This document shows, piece by piece, positions 18,569-27,448 of a stretch of DNA of 64,000 nt. Source of the DNA: Polynucleobacter sp. JS-Safj-400b-B2 (GTDB lineage Bacteria > Pseudomonadota > Gammaproteobacteria > Burkholderiales > Burkholderiaceae); NCBI RefSeq assembly GCF_018881975.1, contig NZ_JACVPJ010000009.1:43115-107114 (forward strand). Direction: 5' to 3'. The position numbers were made by a program, and so were the translations under genes. The notes under the pieces are model-generated. The model was not told the origin of the DNA and ran no database searches. It saw nothing but the letters and a program-made list of their open reading frames with translations. Each line of letters starts with the position of its first letter. Position 1 is the first letter of the stretch.

Positions 18569-19975
18569 ATGAATGACGTAACCAGTACGCAAACCAATGA
18601 CTCGACAAGACAGACACTTGGCACGCAATTTCCCAAATCCTTGCATATCGAGTATCTCCCCATCACAGCAATATCACCCAATCCGCGTAATCCACGCAAC
18701 CATTCCAAGCGTCAGGTACAGCAGCTCGCAAAATCTATCGAGACATTCGGCTTCAATGTGCCGCTGCTCGTTGATCAATCAGAAATGCTGATTGCTGGAC
18801 ATGGTCGGTTGCAAGCCTGTCAACTGTTGGGATGGCGTGAGGTGCCTGTGATTCGACTTGAGCACTTGACCACAGAGCAGGCACAAGCATATTTGATTGC
18901 AGATAACCGCTTGACTGAAATCTCCAGTTGGAATGATGAACTGCTCGCACAAGAACTCAAGCTACTAAGTGATTTGGATCTGTCCTTTTCGCTGGACGTG
19001 ATTGGCTTTGATATGGGCGAAATCGATGTACGTATCCAGAGCCTGGATGTGGTTGATGAGAACGACGCAGATCCTGCGGATGAAATTCACATGGTGTCAG
19101 GCACTCCAGTTAGCCAGCTTGGGGATTTGTGGTTGTTAGATAAGCACCGCGTCCTGTGCGCAGACAGCCTATTGGCAAACACTTACGAAATCTTAATGAA
19201 TAATCAACGGGCAACCGTGGTGTTTGAAGATGCTCCGTTTAACGTCAAAGTGAATGGTCATGTTGGGGGTAAAGGAAGCATCAAGCACCGCGAGTTCGAG
19301 ATGGCCAGCGGCGAGATGACTTCAACTGAGTTTCAACAATTTCTGCGAACGGTTTTGGGATACGCAGCCCAATTCAGTAAAGACGGATCAATCCATTTTC
19401 AGTGTATGGACTGGCGGCATATTGACGAGATGATGGCTGCTGGGCGCGCAGTCTATACCGAACTCAAAAACCTCTGCGTGTGGTCTAAGCATGCTGGTGG
19501 CATGGGCTCGCTTTATCGATCTCAACATGAATTGGTTTTTGTATTCAAAAACGGCACTGCGCCACACATCAATAACGTTGAGCTTGGACGTCATGGACGC
19601 TACCGCACCAACGTCTGGTCATATCCAGGAATCGGAGCCATGCGCCATGATAGTGATGAGGGTGATCTTCTAAAACTGCACCCTACCGTCAAACCGATTC
19701 GCATGGTCGCTGATGCCATATTGGATGTTTCCAATCGTGGTGACATTGTGCTCGATGGTTTTTTAGGCAGTGGAACCACACTGATGGCTGCACAGCGCAC
19801 AGGAAGAATTTGTTACGCCATTGAACTCGATCCGCTTTATGTGGATACCGCGATTCGTCGCTGGCAGAAGGACGCAGGTATTGATGCCATTCACGCCCAA
19901 ACAGGTCAAACCTTCACGCAGCGACAGCAACGCATCGAACAGGTGGCAACTCAACAACAGGAGGGACAATCATGA
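18569..19975 (+). CDS. ParB-domain DNA methyltransferase
   Basis: A 468-aa two-domain protein. Residues ~28-120 form a ParB/sulfiredoxin-like nuclease fold (ISPNPRNPRNHSKRQVQQLAKSIETFG, VDQSEMLIAGHGRLQACQLLG, VIRLEHLTTEQAQAYLIADNRL). Residues ~195-440 are a beta-class N4/N6 methyltransferase. The catalytic motif normally DPPY is here DAPF (EDAPFNVKVNGH, near 221), and the SAM-binding block DGFLGSGTTLMAA is near 396. Ala in place of the first Pro is unusual, so activity should be treated as open. Such fusions occur in phages and mobile elements. The TGA overlaps the start of the DUF5681 gene (ATGA at 19972). Family call is secure. Confidence 0.9.
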   Translation: MNDVTSTQTNDSTRQTLGTQFPKSLHIEYLPITAISPNPRNPRNHSKRQVQQLAKSIETFGFNVPLLVDQSEMLIAGHGRLQACQLLGWREVPVIRLEHLTTEQAQAYLIADNRLTEISSWNDELLAQELKLLSDLDLSFSLDVIGFDMGEIDVRIQSLDVVDENDADPADEIHMVSGTPVSQLGDLWLLDKHRVLCADSLLANTYEILMNNQRATVVFEDAPFNVKVNGHVGGKGSIKHREFEMASGEMTSTEFQQFLRTVLGYAAQFSKDGSIHFQCMDWRHIDEMMAAGRAVYTELKNLCVWSKHAGGMGSLYRSQHELVFVFKNGTAPHINNVELGRHGRYRTNVWSYPGIGAMRHDSDEGDLLKLHPTVKPIRMVADAILDVSNRGDIVLDGFLGSGTTLMAAQRTGRICYAIELDPLYVDTAIRRWQKDAGIDAIHAQTGQTFTQRQQRIEQVATQQQEGQS

Positions 19976-20475
19976 CCACAGATCATCAACGCACAGAAAA
20001 AATACCCAGCCAAAATCCGAAGGATAAGCTCTGCGATGAAGTCGAGTATGACGTCGGCTATGGCAAACCCCCTCAGCACACCCGATTTAAAAAAGGTCAA
20101 TCAGGCAACCCTGCAGGTCGTCGCAAAGGTCGAGCCAATTTAGGAACGCTGCTCAACAGCGTGCTGCATGCAACTGTGCAGATCAACGAACGCGGTAAAC
20201 GCGTCACCAAATCCAAACTCGAAATCGCGTTGACCCAAGTAGCTAATAAGGCGGCAACTGGAGATCTCAAAGCTATTGCCATGATCACCCGCCTGGCACA
20301 ATTCTCCGAGGACATAACGCGTTCTGAATTGGAGCTCCGCCTTAATGCGGATCAACAAATAACCAAAGAGATGGCGCGTGCGCTGGGGGCACGTATGGTG
20401 CTAGACCTTGCACAGAACTGCGCATTTCAACAATCCGATATTACCCATCAAAATCAAACGGGAGAGAGGTCATGA
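19972..20475 (+). CDS. DUF5681 protein, possible small terminase-like partner
   Basis: A 167-aa basic protein with the DUF5681 signature FKKGQSGNPAGRRKGR near residues 43-58, followed by a helical region (~65-150). DUF5681 proteins are often found next to terminase-like genes, and a role as DNA-recognition partner of the large subunit is plausible but not established. The gene is translationally coupled on both sides: ATGA overlap with the methyltransferase (19972) and with the terminase (20472). The three are therefore one functional unit. Signature match is direct; role is inference. Confidence 0.82.
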   Translation: MTTDHQRTEKIPSQNPKDKLCDEVEYDVGYGKPPQHTRFKKGQSGNPAGRRKGRANLGTLLNSVLHATVQINERGKRVTKSKLEIALTQVANKAATGDLKAIAMITRLAQFSEDITRSELELRLNADQQITKEMARALGARMVLDLAQNCAFQQSDITHQNQTGERS

Positions 20476-21923
20476 TGTTGTCCGAAGATAATCTCAAAAC
20501 ACTCATGAGAGGCTACCTCTCCATATTTCTTGAGCGCGTTTTTCGGCAACTCGATCCAGGCGCGCAATATTTACCCAACTGGCACATCGATCTAATTGCC
20601 TACAAACTTGAACTCGTGCTATCAGGACGCATCAAGCGTCTGATCATCAATGTGCCACCGCGATCCATGAAATCAATGCTGGTATCGGTTGCTTTGGTGG
20701 CTTGGGCACTAGGACATGATCCTAGAAAACGATTTATCTGCGCCAGCTATGGTCAAGATTTGGCCGACAAGCTAGCACAGGATTTTCGTGCGGTCATGCA
20801 AAGTCAGTGGTACCGCGATTTGTTCCCCACGCGCCTTAAAGGAAGTAGGCCAGCAGTTGCAGATTTGATCACGTTTGAAGAAGGCGGAAGATTTTCAACC
20901 TCCGTGGGTGGGGTTATGACCGGACGCGGGGCAGACATCATGATTTTTGACGATGTCATGAAACCGGAGGAAGCGCTCTCTGATTTGCGTCGCAAGAGTG
21001 TCAACGAATGGGTGGGGCACACAGCGCTCAGTCGATTGAACGACAAACGCGAAGGTGCTGTCATCGTGGTTATGCAACGTTTGCACGAAGATGATCTTGC
21101 CGGTTATTTGATGGCCCAAGGCGGTTGGGAGGTTCTCTCTTTGCCTGCCATAGCCGAAGAAGCCGAGGTGTTCGAATATGAAACTCTCTATGGCTCTCAG
21201 CGGCATACACGCGAGCCCGGGGATGTGCTGCATCCCGAACGCGAACCCATGGGCACCCTTCAAACTATCAAAACGCAAATCGGGGAATATAACTTTGCCG
21301 GGCAATACCAGCAAAGGCCCGCGCCATTAGGTGGTGCGATGGTGCGCAATGACTGGTTGCGTTATTACGATGAGAATGAATTACCCAAATGCTTTGATCT
21401 GGTTTTACAAAGCTGGGATACAGCCAATAAGGAATCAGAGCTTTCTGATTTTTCAGTCTGCACAACGTGGGGAATTGTCGAAGGCAGACTTTACCTTATC
21501 GATGTTCTACGTGAAAAAATGGAGTACCCCAGACTCAAGCAAGCGGTACTTAAACAATTGCAACGCTTTGAGCCCCATAAAGTACTTATTGAGGATCAAG
21601 CGTCGGGAACGCAGTTAATTCAAGAACTCCGCGCACAAGGACAACACAAAATCATAGGCATCAAGACCAATGGAAGCAAAATCATGCGCCTGAATGCCCA
21701 AACCTCGATATTTGAAGCCGGCCAAGTCTGGTTGCCGACACAAGCGCCATGGCTAGATGCATATCGACATGAATTACTAACTTTTCCAGGATCCAAGCAT
21801 GATGACCAGGTAGATTCCACAACCAATGCATTGCAATATCTTGCAATGCACGGCATAGAGCCAGGCTTACTTACCTATATGCGTGAAGAAGCGATGCGCC
21901 ACGGCTGGCGCCCCCGACAATAA
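20472..21923 (+). CDS. Terminase large subunit
   Basis: A 483-aa phage-type terminase with both expected domains. The ATPase shows VPPRSMKSML (Walker A-like, ~60), RFICASYGQDLADK, and Walker B MIFDDVMKP (~157). The RNase H-like nuclease shows LQSWDTANK (~313, first Asp), VLIEDQASGTQLIQEL (~375), and KHDDQVDSTTNALQYLA (~441). Terminases cut and package phage DNA, yet no portal, protease, capsid or tail gene is in the window. It ends back to back with the XRE gene on the other strand (stop codons meet at 21923/21924). The protein looks intact and its family is secure; its job without a capsid is unknown. Confidence 0.93.
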   Translation: MMLSEDNLKTLMRGYLSIFLERVFRQLDPGAQYLPNWHIDLIAYKLELVLSGRIKRLIINVPPRSMKSMLVSVALVAWALGHDPRKRFICASYGQDLADKLAQDFRAVMQSQWYRDLFPTRLKGSRPAVADLITFEEGGRFSTSVGGVMTGRGADIMIFDDVMKPEEALSDLRRKSVNEWVGHTALSRLNDKREGAVIVVMQRLHEDDLAGYLMAQGGWEVLSLPAIAEEAEVFEYETLYGSQRHTREPGDVLHPEREPMGTLQTIKTQIGEYNFAGQYQQRPAPLGGAMVRNDWLRYYDENELPKCFDLVLQSWDTANKESELSDFSVCTTWGIVEGRLYLIDVLREKMEYPRLKQAVLKQLQRFEPHKVLIEDQASGTQLIQELRAQGQHKIIGIKTNGSKIMRLNAQTSIFEAGQVWLPTQAPWLDAYRHELLTFPGSKHDDQVDSTTNALQYLAMHGIEPGLLTYMREEAMRHGWRPRQ

Positions 21924-22403
21924 TCACCGATAAACTTTGGACCTCAAAGCGGAATCTGGCACATAACCTGGATCGAGCAATTGGTGCAGCGGCAACCCTA
22001 AGACCGCCGCCAAGCGAGCCATGTTGTCTACTGAAATATTGCGCTCACCCAATTCCACGCCGCTCACGTAACTACGACTCATTCCAGAGCGCAAAGCCAT
22101 TTCTTCTTGGGAAATCTCAAGCCAACGACGACTGCGACGCAGATTGCGCGCAAACATCAAGCGCTCAGCACTGGGTACAGCTTGCCCATCCCCAGGACTG
22201 CGCTTGGGCCGCCCTGACCCGCCGCGCTGACCTTTTTTACGCTGTGTAGACACCTTTTCCTCAACACTTCGAGCAACCGGGCGCACAGGAGGGATTTTTA
22301 CAGTCTTTTGAGCTCTGTTACCTGGTTTTAAAGCCGCCTTAGGGGTGCTAGGTACTTGCAAATGGGCTGTTTGCGCCCTTTTGGCGCTTGGTGTCTTTTT
22401 CAT
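21924..22403 (-). CDS. XRE-family transcriptional regulator with basic N-terminal tail
   Basis: A 159-aa protein. Residues ~1-85 are Lys/Arg/Pro/Ala-rich and probably disordered. Residues ~90-145 form a helix-turn-helix of the XRE/Cro type (FARNLRRSRRWLEISQEEMALRSGMSRSYVSGVELG). It is read away from the DUF4268 gene, with 52 nt between their starts, so it may control that divergent promoter. The basic tail may give nonspecific DNA binding. Domain call is secure; target is inferred. Confidence 0.85.
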   Translation of the reverse strand: MKKTPSAKRAQTAHLQVPSTPKAALKPGNRAQKTVKIPPVRPVARSVEEKVSTQRKKGQRGGSGRPKRSPGDGQAVPSAERLMFARNLRRSRRWLEISQEEMALRSGMSRSYVSGVELGERNISVDNMARLAAVLGLPLHQLLDPGYVPDSALRSKVYR

Positions 22404-22455
22404 TTGCCAAGGTTCATGCCCACAGGCAAAACTCTCAACACTTTATAAATGACGT

Positions 22456-23535
22456 ATGGCACACTATAAGTATCATTTAAATCATTTAATGAACCTAAAC
22501 GCACTTATTAAGCAAAAATTGGACACCCCAACTACCATCATGACCAAACCCATCAATCTTGGGCGGCTTGAAACGCTAACGATGAATCAACTCATGCCAG
22601 GTGAAGCGACCACCTTCACCCCCTGGCTATCCCAAAACATCGACTTGCTCTCTGCTCGGCTGGATATGAATTTGCTAGTGGAAGGCACTGAGGTCGATGC
22701 AGGAGACTTTTCGGCCGACATATTGGCGCGCGATGTTTCCACCAATAAATTGGTTGTGATTGAAAATCAATATGGCAGTACCGATCACCGCCATCTAGGG
22801 CAGATTCTGACCTATGCCTCCATGCTTGACGCTCAGACCGTCATCTGGATTGCTGAAACCATTCGGATTGAGCATCAAGCCACAGTCAACTTTTTAAATC
22901 AGCACCTGCGCTCAGGCTTGGCGCTCTATGCATTAGAAATGAGTGCTATATGCATTGACGACTCACGTCCAGCCTTAAGTTTTAATGTGGTCTGCGCTCC
23001 AAATGAGCGCTTTGTTAAACCTGCGGGTGATGAGATCAGCCAAACGCAGATGCGCTATCAAGCGTTTTTTCAAAGGCTGATCGATGTGCTGCGTACGCAG
23101 CATCAATTTACCAATGCCAGAGTTGGCCAACCCCAAGGCTGGTACAGCTTTAGCTCTAGCAACTCCAAACTCTATCGCTACAGCGTGAGTTTTGCCGCCA
23201 AATCGCGCATTCGTGTCGAGGTGTATATTGACTCGCCAGAACGTGATCTCAATAAGGCACTGCTTGCAGCGCTGCGTGAGAGGGCATCTCACATTGAGGC
23301 GGCCTTCGGAGCGCTTGGATCCTGCCTACAGTGGGAGGAACTAGAAACCAAGCGCGCTAGTCGGGTAGCCCTCTATCGCGAGGGTAGCATCGATATGCCT
23401 AGCGAGCAGTTGCAAGAAATAGAGCAATGGGCAGTAGCGCAGCTGCTTAGCTTTAAGCGAGTATTCCCCACCTTTATTAAAGAGGTGATGAGCGAGCTAG
23501 TGAAAGAGCATATCGCTTGGGAGGCCTACCTATGA
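22456..23535 (+). CDS. DUF4268 protein with nuclease-like N-terminal domain
   Basis: Up to 359 aa. The N-terminal half (~60-190) resembles the PD-(D/E)XK-like domain found ahead of DUF4268: VDAGDFSADILARD then LVVIENQYGSTDHRHLGQILTYAS, in which Glu-Asn-Gln stands where E-x-K is usual. The C-terminal half (~210-350) is DUF4268 (YQAFFQRLIDVLR, GWYSFSSSNSKLYRYSVSF, RVEVYIDS). Several starts are possible: ATG 22456, 22489 or 22540. The later one (MTKPINLGRL) leaves the conserved part intact. The TGA overlaps the next ATG. DUF4268 proteins are often near restriction or defence genes; no activity is established here. Confidence 0.75.
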   Translation: MAHYKYHLNHLMNLNALIKQKLDTPTTIMTKPINLGRLETLTMNQLMPGEATTFTPWLSQNIDLLSARLDMNLLVEGTEVDAGDFSADILARDVSTNKLVVIENQYGSTDHRHLGQILTYASMLDAQTVIWIAETIRIEHQATVNFLNQHLRSGLALYALEMSAICIDDSRPALSFNVVCAPNERFVKPAGDEISQTQMRYQAFFQRLIDVLRTQHQFTNARVGQPQGWYSFSSSNSKLYRYSVSFAAKSRIRVEVYIDSPERDLNKALLAALRERASHIEAAFGALGSCLQWEELETKRASRVALYREGSIDMPSEQLQEIEQWAVAQLLSFKRVFPTFIKEVMSELVKEHIAWEAYL

Positions 23536-24569
23536 CACGGCCGTCCGCTAAACACCTTCGTCGGCGTGCCGCATTGGCAATAAAATATATCCTATTGAAC
23601 TCTGTTACCTTGGGATTGGTGGGATGGACAAGCGTAGGTGGCGTAATCACGGCAGTTGCCACAGTAGCTGCAGCCACAACAACCCTAGTAGTCGGATCAC
23701 TGACCATCACCCCGGCACACGCAGCGCAGGCGATTGAGGTCACCGAATCGGAAGATCAATATGCCAAGGTCACCACCCTAGCAACCGAGAAATTTACCAT
23801 ACCCGACCTTGGATCCTTTGTCGATCCGATGTTTGCTAAAGCCTGGTTATCGGTAATATTGGATCCCGGATTTGCACCCTCAGCGGCGCTTCAGGTCTAT
23901 TTTTACAGATCCCATGGTTGGCGCTTTTATGATCGCGCCATCGATCGAGATGGCAAGGCGTTGGCAGTTGATGTGCTCGCTCGTAATGTTCAGTACGGGG
24001 GCGCAGTCGTTGAGCAATTTATGGCTAAACTGTCAGTGCCCTACCTCCAAAGTCATCGTGATGCAGGGCTTGATATTCGCTTTGATGGCAAGGGCGGCAG
24101 TCTGGTAGTGCAACTACCAGCATCCTATGTACAGGCGATGCTCGATCGCTTGGGGGATCGAGTAATTTCCTCTCCTGCAACACCCGCCCTGGCAATACCC
24201 CCTCTTGGCACTCATAATGGATCGGCTAACAACCCATCGGCCGCATCTAAACCCATCCCACCAACATCGGCCCCGCAAAAATTACGCTTAGGCATCCGAT
24301 ATTTAGATGAGGCCATGGCTGCAAAGATGCCCGAGGCGGCGCGCGCCAAACTTCCTAGTAACGGCTTGCTGCTCATCTACATAGAGCCAGCAAGCCCAGC
24401 GGCAATAGCAGGGCTTGCCGTTGGCGATGTACTCACGCAATTTGCTGGCACATCGATTTATGTGCCAGCCGACATGGGATCGGCTCTAGAGAAAGTGCCA
24501 CGTGGCGGCAAAGTGGATGCGGTGATAAACAGAGGCGGGAAAACAATCACAGTAGTGGTGCAGCTGTAA
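23532..24569 (+). CDS. Membrane-anchored PDZ-domain protein
   Basis: A ~345-aa exported or membrane protein, started at the ATG overlapping the DUF4268 stop (ATGA at 23532). A basic N-terminus is followed by a long hydrophobic region with a probable cleavage site after THPAHA-like TPAHAA (~60). The middle domain is unrecognised. A Pro/Ser-rich linker (~225-250) leads to a C-terminal PDZ domain (~255-345: LGIRYLDEAMA, YIEPASPAAIAGLAVGDVLTQFAG, VPRGGKVDAVINRGGKTITVVV). No protease catalytic triad is visible. Translational coupling of a nuclease-like protein to an exported PDZ protein is odd. Confidence 0.75.
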   Translation: MTRPSAKHLRRRAALAIKYILLNSVTLGLVGWTSVGGVITAVATVAAATTTLVVGSLTITPAHAAQAIEVTESEDQYAKVTTLATEKFTIPDLGSFVDPMFAKAWLSVILDPGFAPSAALQVYFYRSHGWRFYDRAIDRDGKALAVDVLARNVQYGGAVVEQFMAKLSVPYLQSHRDAGLDIRFDGKGGSLVVQLPASYVQAMLDRLGDRVISSPATPALAIPPLGTHNGSANNPSAASKPIPPTSAPQKLRLGIRYLDEAMAAKMPEAARAKLPSNGLLLIYIEPASPAAIAGLAVGDVLTQFAGTSIYVPADMGSALEKVPRGGKVDAVINRGGKTITVVVQL

Positions 24570-24666
24570 TAAAACACATCCAATTCATCAATGAAAATCA
24601 ATTGATCATTTCTATGCGACAAATTCTGTCGAATGACCATCTTATGATGTTTCATAGCATTGGGGA

Positions 24667-25398
24667 ATGGAATATATGGGGCAAACACAACTCACAAGAC
24701 AAATGTTGCAAAACCGTATGGCGGCAGATAGCCTTTGCCAGCAATTATTGCTTGCCAATAATGCGCTAGGAATCCTATCCTTATGCGAAGACTCAATTTA
24801 CTCCCCACCCCCTTGGAATTATCTGCATCAACAATCCATTTCCCACCATCAAACCATCAGCAACCTGAAGAATCAATGTTTTCAAATACGTCAAGAGCAA
24901 ACCAAACAACTGCCAAACTTGTCTGACGACTTAGTTAAGGATCTACAGGCGTTAAATCAATCTCTATTGGATGCCGATCAGAAAATTACCAAATGGCTTA
25001 TTACCCAGGGCGTTGCCGATAATTTAGAAGATGCCATTCAGTATGGTTTGAGTCTTTATGCGCGCTTTGATATTCATCCTCAATTTGATCCTGAGCTTTC
25101 GCAAAACCATCACTTGCATCTAGGCTGGCAATTTCCCTATGTTTTTTGCCCGAGTAATGCTTTAAATGATGTCGATGCATTAGGATCGGATTGCTACCAG
25201 CTTGGCAGGTGGGGCGAACTGGTTTCGCAAGATCGCCCAGAGTTGGCAATGGTTACCAATTCCTTGCTAAAGGAATTTATCTGCTTTGTTCCTGAATTAG
25301 GGTTTGTAGCAAGGTATGCAACACAACTTCATCTTTTTTATGCACAAGAATGTCTTTCAATTGATCTGGCGATACCATCTGCTAAGGCGTTCAAGTAA
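24667..25398 (+). CDS. Uncharacterised helical protein
   Basis: A 243-aa protein of no family I recognise. It is Gln/Leu-rich and mostly helical, with possible coiled coil around residues 55-115 (HHQTISNLKNQCFQIRQEQTKQ, LVKDLQALNQSLLDADQKITKWL). No signal peptide or membrane segment. It ends 22 nt before the WYL regulator and is probably co-transcribed with it and the following PD-(D/E)XK gene. An alternative ATG lies three codons in (24676). Function unknown. Confidence 0.6.
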   Translation: MEYMGQTQLTRQMLQNRMAADSLCQQLLLANNALGILSLCEDSIYSPPPWNYLHQQSISHHQTISNLKNQCFQIRQEQTKQLPNLSDDLVKDLQALNQSLLDADQKITKWLITQGVADNLEDAIQYGLSLYARFDIHPQFDPELSQNHHLHLGWQFPYVFCPSNALNDVDALGSDCYQLGRWGELVSQDRPELAMVTNSLLKEFICFVPELGFVARYATQLHLFYAQECLSIDLAIPSAKAFK

Positions 25399-25420
25399 AG
25401 CCGCCCAATTACACTAAGCC

Positions 25421-26374
25421 ATGGATCAAAACTTTCCACGCCTCTTAGATACCTTGCGGCTCATTCCCGTAGGGCATAAAGTTACCACCACTCAAATTCA
25501 TCAGCATCTTGAAAGTTTGGGTTATCAAACGACCCGTCGCACCATTGAGCGTGATCTAGAGGCTTTGGCCACTCATTACGGCATTGTTTGTGATAAACGC
25601 TCCAAGCCCTATGGCTGGTCATGGGGAGCTAGAGCTGATATACCTGTGATTCATGATCTAGGTTTAACGCAAGCCTTATCCCTAAAGCTATTAGAGCGGG
25701 AGTGTGCCGATCTTATTCCGGCTTCTGCCCAAGAGGTACTCAAGCCGTGGTTTGGGGCAGCTAAAAAACGACTTAAGAGTGCTGGCCACACACAGACAGC
25801 AAAGTATGAAGAAAAGATTCTCATAGCGCCAAGCGGCTCACCTCTGCTTGCCGCCAAGATTCCTAAGGGGGTTATGGATGGGGTTCAAGAAGCGCTATTT
25901 TTAGGAAAACAAATCCAGGCGCACTATCGCAGCAAACATCAAGAGCAATCCAAGGCGATCCATATTCATCCCTTAGGTTTGATACGCACCGAACTAATTA
26001 CCTATCTCGTGGCGATCTTTGATGGCTTTACTGATCCTAGATTGCTTGCGCTGCACCGCCTAAGTCAAATTCAGATTTTGGAGGCCAAAAGCGTCACCCC
26101 TAAGGGATTTGATCTGCAAGAGTACGTTAAATCTGGTGCTTTGCAGTTTGGGCAAGGAAAACTCATCAAGCTTCAATTTAGGATGGGTGATGCAGCCGCA
26201 GCGCATTTATTTGAAACCCCACTCTCAGAAGATCAAGTCATTACTCCTGATGGTAAGGCTCACTTTGTGGTGAGTGCTACAGTGCAAGATTCACCACGGC
26301 TGCAATGGTGGCTCAGAGGGTTTGGTAAGCAAGTCAAGGTGTTACTGCCAAAAAATTATTTGACTAAGGCTTAA
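25421..26374 (+). CDS. WYL-domain transcriptional regulator (second copy type)
   Basis: A 317-aa regulator. The N-terminal winged helix (~5-70) reads VTTTQIHQHLESLGYQTTRRTIERDLEALATHYGI, a DeoR/HTH_11-type fold. The WYL domain (~150-225) contains IQAHYRSKHQEQSKAIHIHPLGLIRTELITYLVAIFDGF and a conserved LLALHRLSQI. A WCX-type C-terminal domain (~240-315) ends LQWWLRGFGKQVKVLLP. This complete HTH-WYL-WCX layout differs from the BrxR-like protein at 16831. Genes on either side have short gaps, so it probably regulates this module. Recognition secure. Confidence 0.9.
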   Translation: MDQNFPRLLDTLRLIPVGHKVTTTQIHQHLESLGYQTTRRTIERDLEALATHYGIVCDKRSKPYGWSWGARADIPVIHDLGLTQALSLKLLERECADLIPASAQEVLKPWFGAAKKRLKSAGHTQTAKYEEKILIAPSGSPLLAAKIPKGVMDGVQEALFLGKQIQAHYRSKHQEQSKAIHIHPLGLIRTELITYLVAIFDGFTDPRLLALHRLSQIQILEAKSVTPKGFDLQEYVKSGALQFGQGKLIKLQFRMGDAAAAHLFETPLSEDQVITPDGKAHFVVSATVQDSPRLQWWLRGFGKQVKVLLPKNYLTKA

Positions 26375-26415
26375 CTCTAAAATCAATTAGCCCCTTAGAA
26401 AGGATGACGCACCAC

Positions 26416-27444
26416 ATGAGTCAACCCAATTTATTCAGATTTGCAACAAGCGAACTCTCTCAAGACGCCTTTCTATGCTGGCTATTGTCATGGGCATCAC
26501 CTCAATATCAAAATCAGGATCTAACTCTGCATCAATGCGCTCAAGAATTACTCAAGGCATTTTTTAAGCAACACCCTGACAAACAATTTCCTCATCAAAT
26601 AGAATCAATTGAGGTATATAAACAAGATGACAATATTGATGTATGGTGCACAATCAATGACAAGTACGCCATTTTGATTGAGGATAAAACCAATACCTCT
26701 GAACATGACAATCAATTGACTAGATATCTGAGTAAATTAGAAGAGCGCGGAATCGATGCCAATTGCATCTTCCCAATTTATTTAAAAACTTATGAGCAAA
26801 GCGATTACAAACCTGTTCAGAAAGCAGGTTATTCCGTGTTCACTAGGAAGCATTTATTAAGCGTTTTTTCAAACCATCAAGACAGAATAGAAAATGCCAT
26901 ATTCAAGGATTTTTATAGTCATTTGATCCACATTCAAAATGATGTCGATAGTTTCCGCAACACCCCTCTTGATAAATGGACCTTTAATGCCTGGAAGGGG
27001 TTTTATCAATACCTTCAAGATGAGCTAGGGGTGATGACAGGCTGGAGTTATGTGCCCAATCAAAATGATGGATTTATGGGGGCTTGGTTCTGTTTCGAGG
27101 GTCTGGGTGATGGCAATTCCAAACCCTATCTTCAGCTCGAGCAAAGCAAGCTTTGTTACAAAATTGAAGTTGATTCGCCAGATAGCGCAATACAAGCCTC
27201 ACTATGCAACTATTGGCATAGCTTGTTTTTAGATCGGGCAAAAAGCGGCAACTTAAACCTTATCAAACCAGCTCGTTTTGGTAGGGGCAGAACAATGACC
27301 TTTTGCGTAGATCAACAAGACTATCGTCAAACAATGCCCGATGGACTCATTGACCTAAAGACCACCGCTAATTACCTTCGAAAACACATAGAATTTTTAT
27401 GTTCTGCTGGCAAGCTATCCGATGCCACAGGGCAAGCTGAGTAA
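26416..27444 (+). CDS. PD-(D/E)XK nuclease-family protein
   Basis: A ~342-aa protein with the PDDEXK_4 opening LFRFATSELSQDAFLCWLLSWAS (~4-26). The active-site layout is clear: IDVWCTI (Asp ~74) then AILIEDKTNTSEHDNQLTRYL (Glu-Asp-Lys ~88-90). Such proteins occur as defence or cargo nucleases. The ATG at 26416 is chosen because AAAGGA lies 12 nt upstream and the homologous segment begins right after it; an ATG at 26404 is also in frame. It follows the WYL regulator, consistent with regulated expression. Nuclease fold strong, biological role inferred. Confidence 0.8.
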   Translation: MSQPNLFRFATSELSQDAFLCWLLSWASPQYQNQDLTLHQCAQELLKAFFKQHPDKQFPHQIESIEVYKQDDNIDVWCTINDKYAILIEDKTNTSEHDNQLTRYLSKLEERGIDANCIFPIYLKTYEQSDYKPVQKAGYSVFTRKHLLSVFSNHQDRIENAIFKDFYSHLIHIQNDVDSFRNTPLDKWTFNAWKGFYQYLQDELGVMTGWSYVPNQNDGFMGAWFCFEGLGDGNSKPYLQLEQSKLCYKIEVDSPDSAIQASLCNYWHSLFLDRAKSGNLNLIKPARFGRGRTMTFCVDQQDYRQTMPDGLIDLKTTANYLRKHIEFLCSAGKLSDATGQAE

Positions 27445-27448
27445 TTTC

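Noticed and set aside
18569..21923. A complete prophage around the terminase
   Set aside because: No portal, protease, capsid, tail, lysis or phage replication genes are found on either side.
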